Shown here piece by piece: positions 52,549 through 59,613 of a stretch of 64,000 bases of DNA. Below the pieces are notes generated by a model. It saw only the letters and a program-made list of their open reading frames with translations. It was not told the origin of the DNA and did not search any database. The position numbers were made by a program, and so were the translations under genes. Source of the DNA: Candidatus Baltobacteraceae bacterium (GTDB lineage Bacteria; Vulcanimicrobiota; Vulcanimicrobiia; Vulcanimicrobiales; Vulcanimicrobiaceae); the NCBI GenBank assembly GCA_036488875.1, contig DASXGW010000012.1:186001-250000 (forward strand). Direction: 5' to 3'. The first letter of the stretch is position 1. The number at the start of each line of letters is the position of its first letter.

Positions 52549-53337
52549 TCAGCGTAGGAACGACTCGTCTTCCTTTTTCGGTACGTCGAACGGCGTTGCC
52601 GACGTTTTGTTGCTGTCGAAGTTCGCGAAACGCGCGGGATTCTGCTGGAAGTGCTGCTGCAGTGCAGAGATGCGGTTGGCAAAGTCCGGGTGATCGGAAA
52701 GAATCTCCGGCGGCTGCGGCATTTTCGCGTTGGAAAAATCTTGGAATAACCAGACGAGTCCCCACGGATTATAGCCGGCGGCGGCGCACGTGTCCGAGCC
52801 GGTGAGGTCGGCGGCCTCCTCGGCTTGACGCGAATAGTGGTTCGAGTCGAGCTGCCCGATGAGACCGACTGCAAGCAATACCTTCGGCCCGAGTAAGATC
52901 GTGGCCGCGATCGCCCGATCGCGGATCTTCGTGTTGTCTTGCATGAGTTTTTCGGAGTCGTGGTGGAGCAGATGCGACGTCTCGTGGCAGAGCGTTCCCT
53001 CTAGCTCCTGTTGATTCTTCACGAAATAAAAGAGCGAGTCGGTTACGTACACATTGCCGCCAGGCGCGGCAAACGCGTTCGGCTGCGGTTCGTGCACGAC
53101 GTAAAAATGAATCGGATATTGATACTTGGGCTGCACGACGCGCGTGAGGTTTTCCGCGATCGGGCGAAGCGAGTCGTACAACGGAGACGAACTGACGATT
53201 TCGCCTTGCGCCCTGAGTTGTTTGAATAGCTGTGCCCCCGTCTGCTGCTCGTCGTCAGCTTGCGCGCGTGCCGTCGCTGGGATCAGGAGCGTCAGGGCAA
53301 CGAGGGTAATGAAGCCTCGAAATCTTCCATCTATCAT
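52549..53337 (-). CDS. Exported M48-family metalloprotease
   Basis: 262 residues with signal peptide (GFITLVALTLLIPATARA). PIHFYVVHEPQPNAFAAPGG and NVYVTDSLFYFVKNQQELEG lead to the zinc motif LCHETSHLLHHD (HExxH) and the third-ligand region RQAEEAADLTG (Glu). Fits BepA/YfgC-like soluble periplasmic Zn proteases that process or degrade outer-membrane proteins, here without TPR domain. An imperfect copy of the shared inverted repeat lies 33 bp ahead of its start. Confidence 0.9.
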   Translation of the reverse strand: MIDGRFRGFITLVALTLLIPATARAQADDEQQTGAQLFKQLRAQGEIVSSSPLYDSLRPIAENLTRVVQPKYQYPIHFYVVHEPQPNAFAAPGGNVYVTDSLFYFVKNQQELEGTLCHETSHLLHHDSEKLMQDNTKIRDRAIAATILLGPKVLLAVGLIGQLDSNHYSRQAEEAADLTGSDTCAAAGYNPWGLVWLFQDFSNAKMPQPPEILSDHPDFANRISALQQHFQQNPARFANFDSNKTSATPFDVPKKEDESFLR

Positions 53338-53369
53338 GTACCGACGCTAGCAACATCGACGGCCGCGAT

Positions 53370-53387
53370 GGAGTGAGTGAGACTCCC
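53370..53387. promoter_or_regulatory. Imperfect inverted repeat (GGAGTG-n5-gACTCCC)
   Basis: GGAGTG-agtga-gACTCCC shows the same arms and five-base spacing as the site at 50591-50611 with one mismatch, in the promoter of the M48 protease gene (minus) and upstream of the alpha/beta hydrolase gene (plus). Confidence 0.45.
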
Positions 53388-53490
53388 TTCCCGCGCTGTC
53401 CGCCTCAGCGGCAACCAATTCCTCGATCGCGAGGACGCAGTGCACGACCGCCGGGAGCAGTGCTATCGTCGGTATTCGTCAGGTGCTCCC

Positions 53491-53517
53491 GAGGGAGTGA
53501 CCACAGGTCACTCCCTC
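53491..53517. promoter_or_regulatory. Perfect 12-bp inverted repeat
   Basis: GAGGGAGTGACC-aca-GGTCACTCCCTC is a perfect dyad, 32 bp before the alpha/beta hydrolase start. It contains the GGGAGTG/CACTCCC arms of the other sites with wider spacing (nine bases). It could be an operator of a dimeric regulator, or a hairpin in the leader. Confidence 0.6.
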
Positions 53518-53548
53518 TCTCAGCTTCGTCGCTCTACCGTAAGGCATC

Positions 53549-54262
53549 ATGGAACGAGAAGTCGTTTTTATCCCTGGCCTGTGGCTGAAGCCGTCGAGTT
53601 GGGATCGGTGGGCCGAGATTTTTGCGACGGCGGGATATCCCGCCGTGCGACCTGGCTGGCCTGATGCTCCCAGCGCGTTAAGCGACGTGGTGGATCATTT
53701 CGCTGCGACGATTGCGTCGCGCAAGGGTACACCGGTCATCGTCGGTCATTCACTCGGCGGGCTCATTGCCGAAGTGCTGGCCGGGCGTGGGCTCGCGGAA
53801 GTCACCGTGGCGGTTGCCCCGGCTCCTCCGAACGAACCGATGCCGTATCTCATCACCGCAAGACCGCCGTCGTTCGAGCGCTTTCGAGCATCGTTTGCCA
53901 ACATGGTAAGCGAGGATGAAGCTAAGGAGCTCTACGTCGCCTACGTGGTTTCGCCCACGAATGCAGCCGCGTTCGAGGTGTCACCGGAATACATTGATTA
54001 CAAAACCGAAGACCGACTCGTGAAGAACCCTTTACGCGGACCACTGACGATCATTTCCGGCGGCAACGATCTCACGGTTCCACCTGACGTAGCGCGCGAG
54101 GCGTACGACGCGGAGAATCGCGACGGGCAGATTACGGATTATACCGAGATGCGCGGACGCGGCCACTCTCTAACGATCGATAGCGGCTGGCTCGACGTCG
54201 CGACGATGGCGCTCTCTTATGTGGAGCAGTATGCACCGAACGCATCTTCAACGAGAGCGTGA
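53549..54262 (+). CDS. Alpha/beta hydrolase
   Basis: 237 residues, no signal. VVFIPGLWLKPSSWDRWAEI (oxyanion loop), GHSLGGLIAEVLAG (nucleophile elbow), SGGNDLTVPPDV (Asp) and RGRGHSLTID (His) complete the catalytic triad. Close in style to small esterases/lactonases of the 'alpha/beta hydrolase' class. It is in the cluster of stress-like genes and preceded by the perfect 12-bp dyad. Confidence 0.88.
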   Translation: MEREVVFIPGLWLKPSSWDRWAEIFATAGYPAVRPGWPDAPSALSDVVDHFAATIASRKGTPVIVGHSLGGLIAEVLAGRGLAEVTVAVAPAPPNEPMPYLITARPPSFERFRASFANMVSEDEAKELYVAYVVSPTNAAAFEVSPEYIDYKTEDRLVKNPLRGPLTIISGGNDLTVPPDVAREAYDAENRDGQITDYTEMRGRGHSLTIDSGWLDVATMALSYVEQYAPNASSTRA

Positions 54263-54319
54263 GAGCCGGGAACTTAAAGTCACTCCCACCATGCCGCCAG
54301 GAAAGGATAGGCTAACGAC

Positions 54320-54697
54320 ATGAGTACTGCAACGCAAGCGCTTTCCAAAGCGCGAGGAGACGCGCAAGCGCTCCACAGCAAAATACAAGTGACTACTTCG
54401 AAAGATCATACCGCGATTCGCATGCACCTCGAAGAGGTTGCAAAGCAAGCGCAAGCCTTATCGCAGTCAGTGAAAGATCTGACGGAAAGCCAAGAGGCCG
54501 ACGCGCGCCAGCATCTGCGCGATGCCGCAACAGTCCTCGATGGTGCCGCACACGAAGCGAAGGACCTCGCCAACGCCGGCAAATCCGACGTGCGCGAGAG
54601 CAACATAAAGCTCCTCGCCAAGGCAACGATCGCGGCTCGTCTATTGAGCCGGGCCCTTGCTGCCGCTCGCGCCAACAAGAAACTCGTCCGTTCTTAA
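54320..54697 (+). CDS. Small helical protein
   Basis: 125 residues, ATG with GGAAAGGATAGG upstream. Ala/Gln/Ser-rich helices (STATQALSKARGDAQALHSK, LEEVAKQAQALSQSVKDLTE, RESNIKLLAKATIAARLLSR) ending in a basic tail. Similar in length and style to 49674-49985. Starts a run with two DUF1269 genes and an HdeD gene. Function unknown. Confidence 0.78.
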   Translation: MSTATQALSKARGDAQALHSKIQVTTSKDHTAIRMHLEEVAKQAQALSQSVKDLTESQEADARQHLRDAATVLDGAAHEAKDLANAGKSDVRESNIKLLAKATIAARLLSRALAAARANKKLVRS

Positions 54698-54707
54698 AGG
54701 GAGAATT

Positions 54708-55265
54708 ATGGACAACTACATTGCGATCGTCGTCGATAACGACGAGAAAGCATACGATGCACTTCACGCGCTGTGGGCGCTCGATAACAGCGGCGACGTG
54801 ACGGTTCACGGCGCGGCGGTCGTTCACCGCGACGCGAACGGCTACATGGACGTCGCGACAAAGGACACCGATCCCGGCTTGCGCACGGCCGTCGGTATCG
54901 GCATTGGCGCGTTGCTCGGCGCACTGGCAGGTCCTATTGGCGCCGCGGCGGGTGCGAGCATTGCAGCGGGAACCGCGGCAGGCATCGGCGCCGCCGCGGG
55001 CGGTGTTGCCGGATTGACCGCAGACGCGGTAAAGGCCGATGAACACGACCAAGCTGCTTACGAAACGAGCTTTGCTCTGCCGCGCGGAAAAGCGGCCGTC
55101 ATCGCCGAGGTTTCGGAAGACTGGACCACTCCCTTGGACACGCTCGCGCAGCGCTACGGCGGTGTCGTATATCGTCGTTCCAAGAGCGCGATCCGCAACG
55201 ACCAATGGGACTACGACTACAGCGATTACTTGTATCCCTACGACTACGCGCCGGCGTACGCGTAA
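54708..55265 (+). CDS. DUF1269-family protein
   Basis: 185 residues, AAAGGGAG six bases before ATG 54708. Same order as its paralogue at 43891-44451: DNYIAIVVDNDEKAYDALHA, TVHGAAVVHRDANGY, long Gly/Ala hairpin (GIGIGALLGALAGPIGAAAG onward), VIAEVSEDWTTPLDTLAQRY and a Tyr/Asp tail (YSDYLYPYDYAPAYA). First of a DUF1269 pair; the second follows three bases later. Confidence 0.88.
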   Translation: MDNYIAIVVDNDEKAYDALHALWALDNSGDVTVHGAAVVHRDANGYMDVATKDTDPGLRTAVGIGIGALLGALAGPIGAAAGASIAAGTAAGIGAAAGGVAGLTADAVKADEHDQAAYETSFALPRGKAAVIAEVSEDWTTPLDTLAQRYGGVVYRRSKSAIRNDQWDYDYSDYLYPYDYAPAYA

Positions 55266-55268
55266 ACG

Positions 55269-55829
55269 GTGGTGCGCAACTACATCGCGGTCGTCTTCAA
55301 CCAGAGCAAAACCGCGCGTCGCGCTCTGCACGAACTCTGGCGCCTGCGCCACGACTCGCTGCTCACCGTGCATGGCGCCGGAGTCGTGTACCGTAAGTCC
55401 GACGACGAGATCGTCGTGGACGTCGACGATTCATCGGTTCCGTTCGCAACGGGTTTGGCGATCGTGGTGGGAGCGCTGCTCGGCGCCTTAGCTGGACCGG
55501 CAGGCGCTGCCGTCGGAGCCGCCGGCGGGGCGGCGATAGGCGGCGCAGGGGGCGCCGTCGCCGGAAGTATCATCGATATTGGCGGCCAGCGCACGCAAAA
55601 GCAGGCGCTCAACGAGGCGGGACTCGTTTTGCCGTCCGAACACTACGCGCTCATCGCCGACGTTGCCGAATCGGATCCGCATCCGTTGACGCAGACGATG
55701 CATTCACTTGGCGGCAAACTCTATCGGCGCGCACGCAGCGAAGTCGATAGCGACGGCATCGACAACATGTTTCAAGCGCTCAAACCGTACCGCTACGACC
55801 CCGTAGCGGCGGCCGAACGCAAATCGTAG
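55269..55829 (+). CDS. DUF1269-family protein, second of pair
   Basis: 186 residues, GTG start at 55269 or 55272. RNYIAVVFNQSKTARRALHE, LTVHGAGVVYRKSDDEIVVD, Gly/Ala hairpin (GALLGALAGPAGAAVGAAGG), ALIADVAESDPHPLTQTMHS and LYRRARSEVD. It is the long form of the short paralogue at 43482-43889. The two pairs are in opposite orientation, 11 kb apart, suggesting block duplication. Upstream of HdeD by 12 bp. Confidence 0.85.
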   Translation: MVRNYIAVVFNQSKTARRALHELWRLRHDSLLTVHGAGVVYRKSDDEIVVDVDDSSVPFATGLAIVVGALLGALAGPAGAAVGAAGGAAIGGAGGAVAGSIIDIGGQRTQKQALNEAGLVLPSEHYALIADVAESDPHPLTQTMHSLGGKLYRRARSEVDSDGIDNMFQALKPYRYDPVAAAERKS

Positions 55830-55841
55830 AGGAGCACGCTC

Positions 55842-56399
55842 ATGATTCAGGCGCTCACCAATAGCTGGTGGCTCTTTCTCCTGAGAGGTTTGGCGGCAAT
55901 CGCAGTGGCCGTATTGGCGTTCGCCGCACCGGCTGCGACGTTGCAAGCTGTGGTTTTCGTCCTAGGGTTCTACATCTTCTTGGCGGGGTGCTTCGCTTTT
56001 GCGGCGGCGATGAGTGGCGTAGCCGGCGACCGCTGGTGGGCGGCACTGCTCGAAGGTCTGGTCGGCATCGCCGTCGCCTTCGTGATCTGGTTTATGCCGC
56101 AGGGCAGCACCGAAGTTTTCGTGTATCTCTTTGCTGGCTGGGCGATCGTGACCGGCGTGTTAGAGATCGCCGGCGGGATTCAATTCCGCGACCTTCTCGG
56201 TGCCGGCGAGTGGCTGTACATCATTAGCGGCATCGTCTCCGTTGCTTTCGGCGTGTGGGTCGTCCGCAGCCCGTCGCAAGGCGCGTTGGCGGAAATCTAT
56301 GCCATCGGGTTCTACTCGGCGTTCTATGGCGTCGCGCAGGTAGCATTCAGCATGCGGTTGCGTTCGTTGATGTCCACCGTGAAAGCAGTCGCTGGGTGA
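55842..56399 (+). CDS. HdeD-family membrane protein
   Basis: 185 residues, GAGGAG nine bases upstream. Six transmembrane helices in DUF308 repeats: WWLFLLRGLAAIAVAVLAFA, VVFVLGFYIFLAGCFAFAAA, LLEGLVGIAVAFVIWFMPQG, and WLYIISGIVSVAFGVWVVRS. Like the HdeD at 50002-50556, likely linked to acid or envelope stress; last gene of the run beginning at 54320. Confidence 0.9.
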   Translation: MIQALTNSWWLFLLRGLAAIAVAVLAFAAPAATLQAVVFVLGFYIFLAGCFAFAAAMSGVAGDRWWAALLEGLVGIAVAFVIWFMPQGSTEVFVYLFAGWAIVTGVLEIAGGIQFRDLLGAGEWLYIISGIVSVAFGVWVVRSPSQGALAEIYAIGFYSAFYGVAQVAFSMRLRSLMSTVKAVAG

Positions 56400-56490
56400 C
56401 CGACGAGAGCGGCGTTTCTTGCGTCATCGACGGAACGAGTGAGCGCTCGAGACGCAAAACGGAACGGCCCCGATTGACGCACACCAGCGG

Positions 56491-57363
56491 CTATTTGAGG
56501 CCGGCGAGCTGTTCAATCGTCGTTATCGTTAGTCGGGGCGCGGCGAGCATGATGTAATGCCAGGCGTTAGGCACGACGCGATGCGTTCCAGCCGTGGAAA
56601 GTTGGGCAATCTCAATTTGCCCCTCGCTCCAGAGATGTTCGAAGCTCGGATAGGCTTTGTGGAGCTGGCGATCGATCGCGCGATTCTGTGACGGTCCCAC
56701 CTTTGGATCGTGTGAGAGCACCCGTAGCGAAAGAGATCCCAGGTTCGTGACGCTCTGCATCTCCTGCTTCACGGCGCTAGGGTCATACTTCGCAGCGTGA
56801 AGCTCTTGGTCGAGGATGGGAATCGCGAACACCGGAAGCCAGGTGGCATCGAGAACAACTTCGCCGGAGACCTCGTTGCCGTACTTACTCGCGTAGTACA
56901 CGGCCATCGATCCGCCGATGGAATGCCCGACGATATATTCGGGCGACGGTATTTTGGCGGCCGCAAGCAGCGCGTGAAGGTCGGAAGCCTCTTTGGCCAA
57001 GTTCGTTGTCTTGCCCAGCATCGGGCCGCTGTCGCCGATACCGGCCGGATCGTAACTACAGGTCAGAGCGACCTTCGAAAGCGCCTGCTGGACTTGCGAC
57101 CACACTTCGAGCGTATCACCGGCACCGTTTACGAAGACGATGCGAGTGCCGCGTACGGGTCCGGCACAATGCATGAAGAGCGCGCGATGATGACCGATAC
57201 TTACGAGCTTCGTGAAGTTGACGAACTTCGCCGAGTTCGCGATCGCACCGGCGACGTTGGAAGCGGGCAGCAGCGGGGCCGAGGTTCGGCTGCACGCACC
57301 AATCAGAATCAGAGCGGTGAGCGGTAAAAAGCGGAAGCACCTGGTTAACGCACTCATGGGCAT
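56491..57363 (-). CDS. Alpha/beta hydrolase lipoprotein
   Basis: 290 residues from ATG 57363 (or 57357). Lipoprotein signal (LPLTALILIGAC, Cys at ~24). Hydrolase core: IVFVNGAGDTLEVWSQV, CSYDPAGIGDSGP, nucleophile elbow GHSIGGSMAVYYA, DATWLPVF, and C-terminal His in VPNAWHYIML. Surface-bound esterase or related enzyme of unknown substrate. Divergent from the MFS gene. Confidence 0.85.
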   Translation of the reverse strand: MPMSALTRCFRFLPLTALILIGACSRTSAPLLPASNVAGAIANSAKFVNFTKLVSIGHHRALFMHCAGPVRGTRIVFVNGAGDTLEVWSQVQQALSKVALTCSYDPAGIGDSGPMLGKTTNLAKEASDLHALLAAAKIPSPEYIVGHSIGGSMAVYYASKYGNEVSGEVVLDATWLPVFAIPILDQELHAAKYDPSAVKQEMQSVTNLGSLSLRVLSHDPKVGPSQNRAIDRQLHKAYPSFEHLWSEGQIEIAQLSTAGTHRVVPNAWHYIMLAAPRLTITTIEQLAGLK

Positions 57364-57499
57364 CTACTACGGGCGTTCGTTATTCTGTCCTGCACGCTAG
57401 TATTTCGTTTGGTTGCTTCGCTTTTTGGTGGAGCGTGAAGCTGCGGGCGTTTGCTTGGGGAACGCAATTTGCGGCGCTTGCGGGGTATATAACGGCGGC

Positions 57500-59419
57500 A
57501 TGGCTGCCGTTATAACAAGCGCTCGCAAGCCGCGCGTGGGGGTAATCTTTGGAGCGCTGCTGCTTGGCATGCTTCTTGCCGCACTCGATCAGACGATTGT
57601 TTCGACGGCGCTGCCCACGATTGCGCGAGATCTCGGAGGGTTAGATCAGCTCTCGTGGGTCGTTACGGGCTATTTGCTCGCGTCGACGGTCTCGACGCCG
57701 CTCTGGGGCAAACTTGGCGACTTGCTCGGGCGTAAGGCCATCTTTCAGAGTTGCATCGTCATCTTTCTCATCGGGTCAGCGCTCTGCGGTCTGTCGCACA
57801 ACATCTTGGAGTTGATCCTGTTTCGCGCCCTGCAGGGACTCGGCGGCGGAGGACTCATGGTCACCGCGCAAGCGATTATCGCCGACGTCGTTTCGCCGCG
57901 CGAACGCGGACGATACCAAGGCGTGTTTGGTGCGGTGTTCGGTATCACTAGCGTTGCGGGACCGCTGCTCGGCGGCTACTTTGTCGATCATCTTTCATGG
58001 CGCTGGGTCTTTTACGTCAACATTCCCGTCGGTGCAGTGACGTTGTTCGTGACCGCTGCAGCGCTACCCACCATCGCGCGGGCTGCCCGCGTGCGGATCG
58101 ACATACTAGGAACGGCGTTTATCGCCGCCGGCACGACGTGCCTAATTCTGCTGACGTCGCTAGGTGGAACGCGCTATCCGTGGCTTTCCTATCAAACCGC
58201 GAGTTTGGCGGCTGCCGGTATCGCGCTCTTTGCGGCATTTGCGTACTCGCAAACACGCGCTCCCGAACCGCTGCTTCCACCACGCCTCTTCCGTTTGCGC
58301 GCGTTTAGCACGAGCTCCGCAATCGGCTTCATCGTCGGCTTTGCGATGTTCGGTTCGATCACGTACCTGCCACTCTTCATGCAGACCGTGCAAGGGGTAA
58401 GCCCGTCCGATTCCGGCCTCCGAATGGTCGCCATGATGGCCGGCCTGCTGTTCACCTCAATGACGAGCGGGCAAATCATCTCGCGTACCGGAAAATATAA
58501 GCTCTTTCCGATCGCCGGCACGGCGATTTTCTCACTCGGGTTGTTTTTGCTTTCGCGCGTAGGGCAGCATACCGGCACGTGGACGCTCGAAGCGTACATG
58601 TTCGTGCTCGGTTTCGGCTTGGGGATGGTGATGCAAGTGCTCGTCATCGCGGTGCAGAACACCGTCGATTACCGCGATCTCGGGGCGGCGACGTCGGGTG
58701 TCACGTTTTTCCGCTCCATCGGCAGCTCGTTTGGCGTCGCCGTATTCGGCGCGATCTTCGCCAATCAAATCGCCGTACAACACATGTCGTCGCATGCTGC
58801 CGCCTACGCCGCCGCACTCCATCCCGTCTTCTACACCGCCGGCTGTTGCGGCATCGTGGCGTTTCTCATCGCGTTGATGATGCCTGAGCAGCCCCTGCGC
58901 ACGGTCGTCAAAGCGACCGACTTTGAAGAAACGTTTGCGATGCCGATGGAGCGCACCAGCGCCGAGGAGATCGAGCGCGCGCTCTCCGTTTTGGCGACGC
59001 GCGAAAACCGGGCGCGCAGTTACAGCAGGCTGTCGGAAATGGCTGATGCGGGCTTGACGGCCGCGCAGACGTGGCTGCTGCTGCGAATCGGACAGAACGG
59101 CGAGCAGTCCCCCTCGCAACTCGCCGAGAAACTCAATGCGCCGGCCCAGCCGTTTACGATCGTCATCGGAGAGTTGCGCGACCTGGGATACGTTGCCGCC
59201 TCCGATCCCGTGCGCGTGACGCCGATCGGCAGCACCGTGTACGAAAAGCTCGTATCGGCGCGCAATCGCGGACTAGAAGCCTATCTGGCCGACTGGCCGC
59301 CCGAACAACGGGCGCAAATGCAGAGCGTGCTGCTCTCACTAGCGGAGCGCATCTTCCGCGAGGACTTTTCCGATCAGCTTCGCACTGCCGCTCGCACAAT
59401 TTTCAAACAAACTAGGTAG
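57500..59419 (+). CDS. MFS multidrug exporter (DHA2) fused to MarR-like domain
   Basis: 639 residues from ATG 57500 (open frame to 57413 has no support). Residues ~10-470: fourteen-helix DHA2/EmrB-type exporter with [20 protein letters not shown] (motif D1), [13 protein letters not shown] (motif A) and [20 protein letters not shown] (motif C), driving drug/H+ exchange. Residues ~500-630: winged-helix, MarR-like segment ([60 protein letters not shown]). The cytosolic fusion could bind the drug or DNA. Partial repeat copy D follows its stop. Confidence 0.9.
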   Translation: MAAVITSARKPRVGVIFGALLLGMLLAALDQTIVSTALPTIARDLGGLDQLSWVVTGYLLASTVSTPLWGKLGDLLGRKAIFQSCIVIFLIGSALCGLSHNILELILFRALQGLGGGGLMVTAQAIIADVVSPRERGRYQGVFGAVFGITSVAGPLLGGYFVDHLSWRWVFYVNIPVGAVTLFVTAAALPTIARAARVRIDILGTAFIAAGTTCLILLTSLGGTRYPWLSYQTASLAAAGIALFAAFAYSQTRAPEPLLPPRLFRLRAFSTSSAIGFIVGFAMFGSITYLPLFMQTVQGVSPSDSGLRMVAMMAGLLFTSMTSGQIISRTGKYKLFPIAGTAIFSLGLFLLSRVGQHTGTWTLEAYMFVLGFGLGMVMQVLVIAVQNTVDYRDLGAATSGVTFFRSIGSSFGVAVFGAIFANQIAVQHMSSHAAAYAAALHPVFYTAGCCGIVAFLIALMMPEQPLRTVVKATDFEETFAMPMERTSAEEIERALSVLATRENRARSYSRLSEMADAGLTAAQTWLLLRIGQNGEQSPSQLAEKLNAPAQPFTIVIGELRDLGYVAASDPVRVTPIGSTVYEKLVSARNRGLEAYLADWPPEQRAQMQSVLLSLAERIFREDFSDQLRTAARTIFKQTR

Positions 59420-59423
59420 ACAG

Positions 59424-59483
59424 GCAGATTGATGCAACCTAAACGGAAACTCGGCCGAATTCGGCGTTTTTCTCGTTTTATCA
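59424..59483 (-). repeat. Partial attachment-like repeat, copy D
   Basis: GCAGATTGATGCAACCTAAACGG, then a CCGAATTCGG palindrome with T5 and CGTTTTATCAC, matches the left-centre part of copies A-C (closest to copy C). Neither tRNA 3' end nor the distal GTAGAC pair is present, although GGTAGAC occurs just before it. The rest of the 195-bp gap to 59614 has nothing else recognisable. Confidence 0.65.
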
Positions 59484-59613
59484 CTAGTTAGGGAAGGTTC
59501 GCCTGCTTTGCCGCAACGCGTACAGCTTCTCGCGCTCGCTAGAACTGCAGCCGAGCTGGCGAGCAAGGTATCGGGCGAAGGCGCTCTACGTAGTCTAGCG
59601 AAGCCCGTGACCG

